The notes beneath the pieces are model-generated. The model saw nothing but the letters and a program-made list of their open reading frames with translations, was not told the origin of the DNA and did not search any database. Position numbers and translations under genes: made by a program. 64,000 nucleotides of DNA from Sphingobacterium litopenaei (GTDB lineage: Bacteria > Bacteroidota > Bacteroidia > Sphingobacteriales > Sphingobacteriaceae). The stretch covers positions 1 to 64,000 of the forward strand of contig NZ_JACOIJ010000011.1 of NCBI RefSeq assembly GCF_014692495.1, read 5' to 3'. Below are positions 27,698 to 35,880 of this stretch, one piece after another (the first letter of the stretch is position 1; each line of letters begins with the position of its first letter).

Positions 27698-28379
27698 TTT
27701 TGATGGTATTGGAAACTTGACCTTCTTCCACATATATAACTTTGTCTGCAAACTTCCGTAAGCGCAGATCGTGGGTAACAATAATAATAGCTTTGCCGCT
27801 GGTCGCTAAAGATTTTAATTCGTTCATAATTACTTCAGCACTTTTAGAATCTAAAGACGCGGTAGGCTCATCGCAAAGTATCATAGATGGATTTGTCACT
27901 AATGCACGAGCAATTGCCACTCGCTGCTTTTGTCCTCCGCTTAATTTTTTTGGAAGGTTGTACATCCTTTCTCCTAAGCCAACTTCATGCAATGCTTTTT
28001 TTGCTTTTTCTGTGGCTTCAGCTTTTGGAATACCTTGTAAAATCATGGGTTGCTTGACATTTTCAAGTGCATTAAGAGGTTCGATGAGGTTGAATTGTTG
28101 AAATACAAAGCCAATTTCGCGAAGACGAAGATGTGCTAAATCTGATTCTTTCAGTTTAGTTACTTCTTTTTCTTTGTAAAAGACTTGGCCCGAAGTAGGG
28201 TAGATGACGCAACCCAGAATGGAAAGTAAAGTAGTCTTTCCACTTCCGGATGGCCCCATAATTAGTGTCAATTTGTTTGTCTCAAAACTAATAGTAGTTT
28301 TATCTAAAGCTGTGATGGTCGTATCGCCAGTTTGGTAAATTTTGTTTACATCTATAAGTTTTACGATTTCTTTTTCCAT
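27678..28379 (-). CDS. ABC transporter ATP-binding protein (LolD/MacB/DevA type)
   Basis: A 233-residue ATPase with all motifs: Walker A GPSGSGKTT (about 42-50), Q-loop FVFQQFNLI, signature LSGGQKQRVAIARAL, Walker B MILCDEPTASLD and the H-loop VTHD. It belongs to the class that powers MacB/Dev/Lol mechanotransmission exporters. It is the first gene of the four-gene exporter operon and overlaps the adaptor gene. I see no regulator gene nearby. Confidence 0.92.
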   Translation of the reverse strand: MEKEIVKLIDVNKIYQTGDTTITALDKTTISFETNKLTLIMGPSGSGKTTLLSILGCVIYPTSGQVFYKEKEVTKLKESDLAHLRLREIGFVFQQFNLIEPLNALENVKQPMILQGIPKAEATEKAKKALHEVGLGERMYNLPKKLSGGQKQRVAIARALVTNPSMILCDEPTASLDSKSAEVIMNELKSLATSGKAIIIVTHDLRLRKFADKVIYVEEGQVSNTIKNEEDYK

Positions 28380-28427
28380 CAGTAGAACTCGACTAAGTGT
28401 GAAAGTTTTTGAGACACAATAAATATA

Positions 28428-28934
28428 CTAAATATTTAATTCTCCTTCACGTCCAATATCTACTTTTTGACCTGTTACAGCTGCCGAAGCCACTTTTACT
28501 AGCGTCATAAATTTGTTGGTCTTGGTATCCCAATAGTGTGCATCCAAAGGTGTTACTTTTAATACACGAATAGTTGGATCTACTTTTCCTCTTTCAAAGT
28601 AGACTTCCACAAATTTGCTCCAATACTTTTCAATGCGTTCTTGATCTCTGCTTGCTTCGGCAATACCATCAATGCTTACAAATGTGTATGATCCGGGATC
28701 TCCAAAAGCTAAAGAAATCTTAGGATCCACCTCAAGATTCTTATATGTTTCACTGTCAGATGATATCAAATACCAGATATTACCTTCTTCATCCACCTCT
28801 TGACGACTCATAGGAGTCTTATAAGGGTATTGTGCTCCTTTCGGGTAGGTGATCATCATCGCTACGTCAATACTATCAATCAATTCTCTTAATTTTTCGA
28901 TAGCTTCTTGATTACTTAAATTTTCTGTACTCAT
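28428..28934 (-). CDS. Pyridoxamine 5'-phosphate oxidase-family protein (general stress protein 26-like)
   Basis: A 168-residue split-barrel flavin-binding protein of the GSP26 type. Recognisable parts are the N-terminal IDSIDVAMMITYP, PMSRQEVDEEGNIWYLISSDSETYKNL, and the C-terminal RVLKVTPLDAHYWDTKTNKF typical of this subgroup. It is too divergent for true PdxH. Relatives bind FMN or related cofactors and are induced by stress. Stands alone upstream of nothing obvious. Confidence 0.85.
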   Translation of the reverse strand: MSTENLSNQEAIEKLRELIDSIDVAMMITYPKGAQYPYKTPMSRQEVDEEGNIWYLISSDSETYKNLEVDPKISLAFGDPGSYTFVSIDGIAEASRDQERIEKYWSKFVEVYFERGKVDPTIRVLKVTPLDAHYWDTKTNKFMTLVKVASAAVTGQKVDIGREGELNI

Positions 28935-29000
28935 ATCTATATGTTTTGATATAAAACAATTTTAACCCCCAATATGTTCTATAGGTGGAGGTCAATATTT

Positions 29001-29228
29001 ATGATTTTACAATTAAATCCCACTATCTATGTCGATACACCACTGGGAAAAGGGCACGCTTTATTTATAATTGATTATGGAATGCATCAAAACTCATGCT
29101 GGGTAGTTACCTTGGAGAGCAATGGAATTGTCAAGCATTTTGATGCAAACGATGTTATTATTTGTACAAACTTCACTTATCATATCAACAACGAAAGAAA
29201 TGGTTTCGAAGTGGAACATGCGTCGTGA
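29001..29228 (+). CDS. Small conserved protein of unknown function
   Basis: About 75 residues from the ATG at 29001, which has a strong GGAGG Shine-Dalgarno nine bases upstream; this decides against the in-frame ATG at 28974. The sequence (MILQLNPTIYVDTPLGKGHA, followed by LFIIDYGMHQNSCWVVTLES) matches a pattern of small beta-rich proteins that I recall from Bacteroidota and phage genomes. They begin with a proline-rich strand, then GKG and a conserved DYG. No function is known to me. A strong terminator follows. Confidence 0.7.
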   Translation: MILQLNPTIYVDTPLGKGHALFIIDYGMHQNSCWVVTLESNGIVKHFDANDVIICTNFTYHINNERNGFEVEHAS

Positions 29229-29250
29229 TTGTTATGCAATGGGTGAAAAA

Positions 29251-29289
29251 ACAAAAGGTTGGAAATGTATTCCAACCTTTTGTTTTTTT
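29251..29289. terminator. Terminator between small ORF and mazG
   Basis: ACAAAAGGTTGGAA-ATGTA-TTCCAACCTTTTGT, a 14-bp perfect stem followed by a T-run, between convergent genes. Confidence 0.95.
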
Positions 29290-29301
29290 ATGAAAGGAAG
29301 A

Positions 29302-30111
29302 TTATAATCCTTTTGCTTTTGCTTCATTCCAGAATACATCCATTTCTTCCAAAGACATATCCTGCAATTTCAATTCTCTTGTAGCAGCTTGTTCTTCTAA
29401 ATAAGTAAATCGGCGAATGAATTTCTTATTAGTACGTTCTAAAGCATTTTCGGGATTGATACCAATATGTCTGGCGTAATTCGTCAATGCAAAAAGTAGG
29501 TCCCCAAATTCCTGTTCTGCTTTTTCAATATCAATATTCGTGTTTTCGACGATGTTGTATTCCGTTTTGAACTCTTGCAATTCTTCTTCAACCTTTTTCC
29601 AAACTTCCCTTTTATCATTCCAATCAAAACCAACACCACGCACTTTATCTTGGATACGGTAAGCTTTTACTAGCGCAGGAAGACTTTTGGGTACTCCCGA
29701 AAGAACTGATTTATTGCCTTCTTTCAATTTGATTTGTTCCCAATTGGCTTTGACATCTTCGTCATCATTAACTTGAATGTCTCCATAAATATGGGGATGT
29801 CGAGTGATTAATTTATCACAAACTGAATTTAAGGCATCGGTGATGTCAAATGCATTTTGTTCTTCGGCAATTTTAGCATAGAAGACCATGTGCATGAGCA
29901 GGTCGCCTAATTCCTTTTTGACTTCGTCAAGATCATTTTCCAATATAGCATCCGCTAATTCATACATCTCTTCGATAGTGAGATGGCGAAGACTTTCCAT
30001 CGTTTGTTTTTTGTCCCAAGGACATTCGATGCGTAAGGTATTCATTACATCTACTAATCGTTGAAAAGCGGAGGATGGAGTGTACTGAGTTTCGGGAGCT
30101 TGATGTGCCAT
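29302..30111 (-). CDS. mazG: Nucleoside triphosphate pyrophosphohydrolase
   Basis: Hydrolyses NTPs to NMP and pyrophosphate, house-cleaning abnormal nucleotides. At 269 residues it carries the two tandem MazG domains. The first has LRIECPWDKKQTMESLRHLT and metal-binding EExxE/ExxD motifs around EEMYELADAI and ELGDLLMHMVFYAKIAEE. The second is at about 175-235 (VEEELQEF ... EFGDLLFALTNYARH). It stands alone behind a TAnnTTTG box. Confidence 0.95.
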   Translation of the reverse strand: MAHQAPETQYTPSSAFQRLVDVMNTLRIECPWDKKQTMESLRHLTIEEMYELADAILENDLDEVKKELGDLLMHMVFYAKIAEEQNAFDITDALNSVCDKLITRHPHIYGDIQVNDDEDVKANWEQIKLKEGNKSVLSGVPKSLPALVKAYRIQDKVRGVGFDWNDKREVWKKVEEELQEFKTEYNIVENTNIDIEKAEQEFGDLLFALTNYARHIGINPENALERTNKKFIRRFTYLEEQAATRELKLQDMSLEEMDVFWNEAKAKGL

Positions 30112-30128
30112 AGTAATTTGATTGTGTA

Positions 30129-30136
30129 CAAATTTA
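30129..30136 (-). promoter_or_regulatory. -7 box for mazG
   Basis: Reads TAAATTTG on the minus strand, matching TAnnTTTG, 18 bases before the start codon. Confidence 0.5.
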
Positions 30137-30205
30137 CGATAAATGAAGTTAATCTAAACACTATGCTATACTTATCTGTTATACTGCTATAATAATACGA
30201 GAACT

Positions 30206-30511
30206 ATGGAAACTAAATATGATTATCTCACTACAGCTGCGGCTTTAGAAGAATTAAAAGAATTAGGCTACGATAAAGATTTTAATATCGATTTTGATGA
30301 ATTGCTTTTCTATGCAGAAGATTATGTGATAGACTATTTGTATAGATACGAAGGTATTACAGACCCAAGTGACGAATCAACAGTTTATGGACTACGTAAT
30401 GTCAAGTCAGGAACAAAAGGCGTATTTGTGGTTGGAGATTTATCTTTGGTAGAAGGAAAAAAACGAGATATCATTATTAACTTAGAGATTAAATCAAAAT
30501 CTCAAGCTTAA
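30206..30511 (+). CDS. Small acidic protein of unknown function
   Basis: A 101-residue acidic protein. The pattern (YDYLTTAAALEELKELGYDKDFNI, YEGITDPSDESTVYGLRN, KGVFVVGDLS, cited here in pieces) matches a Bacteroidota family often mislabelled as phosphoribosylpyrophosphate synthetase. No PRPP-binding motif is visible and no function is known to me. The next gene starts directly at its stop codon. Confidence 0.7.
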   Translation: METKYDYLTTAAALEELKELGYDKDFNIDFDELLFYAEDYVIDYLYRYEGITDPSDESTVYGLRNVKSGTKGVFVVGDLSLVEGKKRDIIINLEIKSKSQA

Positions 30512-31060
30512 ATGATCGATTTATACATGATAATTTTGGGATGTAATCTTAAAAACCGTTTTACAGAACAACATGATGTGTTTTTTGATATAGCTCCTTC
30601 CATAAAAGAACTAAAACAAAATATGTATGATTTTTGGCCCGAAGCTGGAGAAAAATTACACATTGATTCGTACAGAACTGTTCGAAAAGTTGATCAATAT
30701 AAAATTCAGATCGTTAATAAAGATGAAACCATTAAAGATAATGGTCTTCATCTTTATTTTTTGAATTTGGGTGGCTATAAGCCGCAGGATATGGAAGAAT
30801 ATCATTATAAGCAACTTGTCGTGGCTACTTCAATGGCAGAAGCCATAGCTAAAGCGAAAAAAGATGTATTTTGGAGTCACCATAAGGAGCCACACGTGGA
30901 CAATAAATATGGAATAGATGTAGATGATGCTTATTTAGTTGATGATATGTTAAGTCCAGATTTTAGGTTTAAATATAAAATCCATATTACCGCAAATGAT
31001 GAAAATTTAGCTGAAGATGAATTGCATATAGGCTATTTAAAATTAAGCCGATTAAATTAG
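30512..31060 (+). CDS. DUF1543 domain protein
   Basis: A 182-residue protein with two copies of a short alpha/beta unit. The first includes LYMIILGCNLKNRFTEQHDV, then KLHIDSYRTV; the second begins at about 90 (LHLYFLNLGGYKPQDMEEYHY). These are the hallmarks of DUF1543, a family of unknown function found singly in proteobacteria and Bacteroidota. The start ATG abuts the stop of the preceding gene (TAAATG), so the two are coupled. Confidence 0.85.
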   Translation: MIDLYMIILGCNLKNRFTEQHDVFFDIAPSIKELKQNMYDFWPEAGEKLHIDSYRTVRKVDQYKIQIVNKDETIKDNGLHLYFLNLGGYKPQDMEEYHYKQLVVATSMAEAIAKAKKDVFWSHHKEPHVDNKYGIDVDDAYLVDDMLSPDFRFKYKIHITANDENLAEDELHIGYLKLSRLN

Positions 31061-31130
31061 GAGAATTAAATTTGCCTATCTTTTGTCTAAATAATTCTGT
31101 TTCTTTGGATTATTAATCTATTATTTTGTT

Positions 31131-31775
31131 ATGTTAGAATCTTTTCTTGAAAACGAACATTTTCATTCCATCTTAACTTCAATTGCTTGTGGTGCTATCG
31201 TAGGTTTAGAACGCGAATACAAAAATAAATCTGCAGGTTTTCGTACGGTTATATTAATATGTTTTGGGGCAACGATCTTTACATTGGCTTCTCGAATGGG
31301 AAATATGTCAGATGATCGAATTGCAGCGAATATTGTTACAGGAATAGGTTTCCTTGGTGCAGGTGTGATTTATCAGGGAAAGTTTTCAGTTCAAGGTTTA
31401 ACTACTGCCGCTGTTATTTGGACGATGGCTGCTATTGGAATGGTTGTGGGATTTGGTAATCATTTGGCAGGAATTTGTTTAGCTATTGCTATGGTAGTTA
31501 TTTTATCTTTATTTCAAAAAATTGAAACCTTACTGGCTTCTATTTTCTTGACAAGAACCATTCACATTACTTTCAAAGATAATTCTATCGAGCATCTACG
31601 CTCCTTAGAACAATTTTTGGAAACACACGAAGTCGAAGCGACAAGGAAAGGTATGGAAAAGGATGAAAATAGGTTAGAGGTAGTTTTTGAAGTTTCTGGA
31701 AAGCGTAAAAATGTGAGAAAACTAAATGAATCTATTATTCAGTTGGAATATGTCTATGCGTTTAGCAATATGTAA
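31131..31775 (+). CDS. MgtC/SapB family membrane protein
   Basis: A 214-residue protein with the MgtC signature early: ACGAIVGLEREYKNKSAGFRT (about 19-39; not quoted further), then GIGFLGAGVIYQG. Four or five membrane helices occupy the first 140 residues. A small ACT-like cytoplasmic C-terminal domain follows. MgtC proteins modulate Mg2+-limited growth and ATPase activity in other bacteria; this short version resembles YhiD/SapB. Followed directly by a terminator. Confidence 0.9.
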   Translation: MLESFLENEHFHSILTSIACGAIVGLEREYKNKSAGFRTVILICFGATIFTLASRMGNMSDDRIAANIVTGIGFLGAGVIYQGKFSVQGLTTAAVIWTMAAIGMVVGFGNHLAGICLAIAMVVILSLFQKIETLLASIFLTRTIHITFKDNSIEHLRSLEQFLETHEVEATRKGMEKDENRLEVVFEVSGKRKNVRKLNESIIQLEYVYAFSNM

Positions 31776-31781
31776 AAACTA

Positions 31782-31813
31782 AAAATGCGCTCCATATTGG
31801 GAGCGCATTTTTA
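31782..31813. terminator. Terminator between mgtC-like gene and galactose operon
   Basis: AAAATGCGCTCC-ATATT-GGGAGCGCATTTTT forms a GC-rich stem with T-run, suited to both convergent transcripts. Confidence 0.93.
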
Positions 31814-31832
31814 ATATAAGTTATTTTTATTC

Positions 31833-33506
31833 CTACCAGAAAGCAATATATAATGCCGCTGTAAGTCCAATTACGATCAAAGATAAAACCAGGAAAGTAG
31901 GGGACATTCGGAACATTTTTGTATCGATTTCCAGCCCATTAGGAACTACACCTTTTGCATTCTCATAAAGACTGATAATCACCATACCAATTACACAGAA
32001 TAAGAATACAATAGTCATTCTATCCATAAATGGAATCTCATATACTCCATCCACAGGAATAGCAAAATTGATAACAGAAAGGAATTCTAAATCCATCAAC
32101 TGACCAGAGAATTTCAATATTACAGAGAAAATGAAACCACCGATTGTTGCGAATAGTGCAGCGTTTGATGTTGTTTTCTTCCAGAAGAAACCTAAGATAA
32201 ACATCGCGAAGATACCTGGAGAAACAAAACCTGTATATTCCTGGATGTATTGGAAACCTTGTTTTCCTTCACCCATTAAGGCGTTACCAACTACTAATGC
32301 AAGTAATGTTCCTAATAACATAGAAACGATAACAGAGATCTTTCCTACGTTCACCAATTTACTTTCACTCGCATCCTTGTTGATTGCTTTTTTGTAGATG
32401 TCTAAAGTAAAGATAGTGGCAATACTGTTTGCTTTACCCGCTAATGAAGCTACGATAGCTGCTGTTAATGCTGCAAATGAAAGACCTTTTAATCCTGTAG
32501 GCAATAATGTTAATAGTGCTGAGTAAGCTTTGTTTGGATCTTGAGCACCGCTACTCGTTAACAATAAATCAGGGTTAATAGCGCTCATATCATTTTTAAT
32601 GATGTAATATACCGCGATACCTGGAATTACAACGATTAGAGGCATTAACATTTTTAGGAATGCAGCAAATAAAAGACCATTACGTGCTGTAGGTAAAGAA
32701 GCACCTAAAGCGCGTTGTGTAATATACTGATTACATCCCCAGTAACTTAAATTCGCAATCCAAAGACCACCAATTAACACACTGATCCCTGGAAGATCCA
32801 TATACCCGTGCTTGTCTGGTGTAAAAATCATATCGAAATGTTCTGAAGCTCCTGTTTGTAATTTAGAAAGACCAGAGAAAAATCCTTGACCTTCCGAAAC
32901 AATATCTAAAGCAATATAAGTAGCTACAAAACCTCCAATTACTAACACTAATACCTGGATTACATCAGTGTAACCGATTACTTTCATACCACCTAATGTG
33001 ATAATAACGGCAAATATGGAAAGTAAGATAATACATGTACTCACATCTATACCCGAGATACCTGCTATCGCTACAGCACCTAAAAATAGAATAGACATTA
33101 AATTTACCACGATGTACAACATCAACCAGAATACCGCCATAATCATGGCTACCGTGCTGTTGTAGCGCTGATGAAGGAATTGTGGCATCGTGAATATCTT
33201 ATTTTTAAGATATACAGGCATGAAGAATATCGCCACCACAATCAGCGTAATAGCTGCCATCCACTCATAGGCTGCAATAGCAAGTCCTACGGTGTAGCCT
33301 GAGCCACTCATACCGATGAATTGTTCGGCTGAAATGTTGGAGGCAATTAAGGAAGCTCCAATAGCCCACCAAGTAAGGGAACCTTCAGCTAAGAAATAAT
33401 CTTTTGAATCTTGAACTGCTGATTTCTTTTTATAGTAAATGTATAATCCGTAGCCCGCTACAATTACAAAATAGACTATAAATACAATGTAATCTTGAAT
33501 TTGCAT
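31833..33506 (-). CDS. Sodium/sugar symporter (SSS/SGLT family)
   Basis: A 557-residue transporter with about 14 hydrophobic helices. It shows the SSS-family signature around WWAIGASLIASNISAEQFIG and the GCNQYITQRALGA segment, both close to Vibrio vSGLT, a Na+/galactose transporter. It is the third gene after galT and galK on the same strand, 30 bases from galK. Uptake of galactose (possibly glucose) with Na+ is therefore a well-supported inference. Confidence 0.92.
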   Translation of the reverse strand: MQIQDYIVFIVYFVIVAGYGLYIYYKKKSAVQDSKDYFLAEGSLTWWAIGASLIASNISAEQFIGMSGSGYTVGLAIAAYEWMAAITLIVVAIFFMPVYLKNKIFTMPQFLHQRYNSTVAMIMAVFWLMLYIVVNLMSILFLGAVAIAGISGIDVSTCIILLSIFAVIITLGGMKVIGYTDVIQVLVLVIGGFVATYIALDIVSEGQGFFSGLSKLQTGASEHFDMIFTPDKHGYMDLPGISVLIGGLWIANLSYWGCNQYITQRALGASLPTARNGLLFAAFLKMLMPLIVVIPGIAVYYIIKNDMSAINPDLLLTSSGAQDPNKAYSALLTLLPTGLKGLSFAALTAAIVASLAGKANSIATIFTLDIYKKAINKDASESKLVNVGKISVIVSMLLGTLLALVVGNALMGEGKQGFQYIQEYTGFVSPGIFAMFILGFFWKKTTSNAALFATIGGFIFSVILKFSGQLMDLEFLSVINFAIPVDGVYEIPFMDRMTIVFLFCVIGMVIISLYENAKGVVPNGLEIDTKMFRMSPTFLVLSLIVIGLTAALYIAFW

Positions 33507-33536
33507 AATATTAAATTGGTTGTTAGTTTAGGGTGA

Positions 33537-34694
33537 TTAAAGGATTTCATGTGTCCCGTTTGATATAGAAACCTTAATCGGGATTAAATTTAAATTAAAT
33601 TTATTAAAATACAAATTACTTAATTTATCAATTACATTTTGTGATTTTCCTTTTTCAATAATATTGATCGTGCATCCGCCAAATCCACCGCCCATCATAC
33701 GTGCTCCCGCAACTTCAGGGTAAGTAGAAACAGTGGATACTAAAAAGTCTAATTCTTCACAGCTTACTTCATACTCTTTACTCAAGGCCCAATGCGCAGC
33801 GTATAAAAGCTGACCTAATGTTTTAATATCATTGGATTTTAAAGCTTCAGCAGCTTTCAATAGGCGTTCGTTTTCTTCTACTACGAATCTTGCTTTTTGA
33901 TAATATTCTACTGAGACAGGTTTTACCAATTCGTCCAATTGTGCTAATGTCACATCGCGAAGAGATTCTACTTCGGCATATTTTTCTTTTACTAAAGCTA
34001 CTGCTGATTCACAAGCCTCACGTCTTTTGTTATAAGCAGAAGATGCAAGAGAATGTTTTACATTCGTATTCAACAATAAAATTTCGTAGCCATCTAATTC
34101 AATAGGAATATATTCGTAATCCAAACTGCGACAATCCAATTTGATTAAGCTATTATCTTGTCCAAATACAGAAGCAAATTGGTCCATGATTCCGCAACGA
34201 ACGCCTACAGCCTCATGCTCTGTTTGCTGTCCAACCTTTGCAATGTCTAATTTGCTAAGATTCAAGTCAAATAATTTACTCAAAGCAAAAGAAGTGGCGC
34301 ATGTTAACGCTGCTGATGAGGATAATCCTGATCCCAGGGGAACATCACCGACAACCACAAGATTATATCCAGAAATTTTATCAGACTTTTTGCTCAATAT
34401 ACGTGTAACGCCTAATATATAATTCGTCCAAAGTTCTGGGCCGAATGTAAGTGAAGTCGTATCTGTATCATATTTTTCATTGTAATCAATAGAAAATAAC
34501 TCGATTTTGTCATCTTCTCTTGCTGAAATTCCAATGTACACACCTTTATCAATGGCGGCTGGCAATACAAATCCATTGTTATAATCTGTATGCTCACCAA
34601 TCACATTAATTCTCCCTGGTGACTTTACAATAATTTGAGGTTCACTATTAAAAACACGTTGAAAGGTGTCTTTAATTTGGTTATCTAAACTCAT
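33537..34694 (-). CDS. galK: Galactokinase
   Basis: Phosphorylates galactose at C1 in the Leloir pathway. The 385 residues are normal for the GHMP kinase. The galactokinase signature PGRINVIGEHTDYNNGFVLP lies at about 26-45. The ATP-binding VPLGSGLSSSAAL follows at about 118-130, and the C-terminal GARMMGGGFGGC motif at about 330. The gene starts 2 bases after galT ends and precedes the symporter. Confidence 0.97.
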   Translation of the reverse strand: MSLDNQIKDTFQRVFNSEPQIIVKSPGRINVIGEHTDYNNGFVLPAAIDKGVYIGISAREDDKIELFSIDYNEKYDTDTTSLTFGPELWTNYILGVTRILSKKSDKISGYNLVVVGDVPLGSGLSSSAALTCATSFALSKLFDLNLSKLDIAKVGQQTEHEAVGVRCGIMDQFASVFGQDNSLIKLDCRSLDYEYIPIELDGYEILLLNTNVKHSLASSAYNKRREACESAVALVKEKYAEVESLRDVTLAQLDELVKPVSVEYYQKARFVVEENERLLKAAEALKSNDIKTLGQLLYAAHWALSKEYEVSCEELDFLVSTVSTYPEVAGARMMGGGFGGCTINIIEKGKSQNVIDKLSNLYFNKFNLNLIPIKVSISNGTHEIL

Positions 34695-34696
34695 AT

Positions 34697-35734
34697 TTAC
34701 GCTTTTTTATAATGTATAGTGCTTTGTTTTTTAATAATGTCAGCTGCGGTTTCAGGTGTGATATCACGTTGAGGACCGCCTAGCATTTCGTATCCAACCA
34801 TAAATTTTTTTACGGATGCCGAACGAAGGAGAGGAGGATAGAAGTGCATATGCCAATGCCATTCTGGATGTTCTCCGTCATTTACTGGAGATTGATGCAT
34901 ACCTCCCGAATACGGAAATGATGTGCTAAATATATTGTCATAACGAATAGTCAATTCTTGTAATGTCTTAGCCAGATCTTCTTTTTCTTCAGCTGTGAAT
35001 AGACTGATGTTTTGAATATGACGTTTGCTGATAATGATTGTTTCAAAAGGCCAAGTTGCCCAATAAGGAACTAATGCTACGAAATGGGTATTATCTATTA
35101 TGATTCTTTCTTTAAGACAAAGTTCAAGATCTAGGTAGGCTTTAAGCAACGATACACCATTTTTCTCAAAATACTCTTTCTGTCTAGCTGTCTCGATCAA
35201 AATCTCATTTGGCAATGAACTCTGAGACCAAATCTGTCCATGGGGATGCGGATTGCTACATCCCATGATAGCACCTTTGTTTTCGAAAATTTGAATGTAT
35301 TTGATCCAATCTTTTTGAGATAATTCCACGAATTCATTTTGCCAAAGATCCACTACTTTCAATATTGATGGAACATCCATCTCAGGTAATGTTAAATCGT
35401 GTCTCGGTGAGAATGTGATTACTTTACAAATGCCTCGCTCTGCTGTAGCTTGAAGTAGATCTGCGTTGTTATATGTCCCTTCGGATGTGTTTTCTAGAAT
35501 AGCAGAAAAATCGTTTGTAAATACGTACGTGTCTTTATAATCTGGGTTTTCCGTACCGTCAGCTCTTTTGTTGGATGGGCATAAATAACACGTAGGATCG
35601 TATTGCGGTCGATCATCTGTCGCTACATCTTCAACTTTACCTTGCCAAGGTCTGTTGTTTCTGTGTGGCGAAACTAATACTTTTTCACCCGTCAATATAT
35701 TTAGACGGTGGTGAGGTTGATTAAGGTCTAACAT
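34697..35734 (-). CDS. galT: UDP-glucose--hexose-1-phosphate uridylyltransferase
   Basis: Transfers UMP between UDP-glucose and galactose 1-phosphate. I choose the ATG at 35734 (MLDLNQPHHRLN, 345 residues) because galT proteins start near this HRRxN-like motif; the longer frame adds 11 unlikely residues. The active-site motif SNPHPHGQIW (about 155-165) is intact, with zinc-site cysteines CYLCPSNKR (about 48-56). It is the first gene of the galT-galK-symporter operon. No epimerase (galE) or mutarotase gene is in the window. Confidence 0.96.
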   Translation of the reverse strand: MLDLNQPHHRLNILTGEKVLVSPHRNNRPWQGKVEDVATDDRPQYDPTCYLCPSNKRADGTENPDYKDTYVFTNDFSAILENTSEGTYNNADLLQATAERGICKVITFSPRHDLTLPEMDVPSILKVVDLWQNEFVELSQKDWIKYIQIFENKGAIMGCSNPHPHGQIWSQSSLPNEILIETARQKEYFEKNGVSLLKAYLDLELCLKERIIIDNTHFVALVPYWATWPFETIIISKRHIQNISLFTAEEKEDLAKTLQELTIRYDNIFSTSFPYSGGMHQSPVNDGEHPEWHWHMHFYPPLLRSASVKKFMVGYEMLGGPQRDITPETAADIIKKQSTIHYKKA

Positions 35735-35817
35735 GTGAGTAAGTTTATTGGGGGAGCAATTTAGCAAAAAACTTGGTTTGTTTTAATACATAATTAATTT
35801 TTTTATGCTCATAAAGC

Positions 35818-35851
35818 AAAAGGGGCTTCAATATAATTGAAAGCCCCTTTT
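35818..35851 (-). terminator. Terminator of the 848-residue TonB receptor gene
   Basis: AAAAGGGGCTT(T)CAAT and its complement with a T-tract on the minus strand, 30 bases after the receptor stop. One bulged base in the stem. Confidence 0.85.
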
Positions 35852-35880
35852 CGAGATAAATATCTAGTGTGTGATATTTC

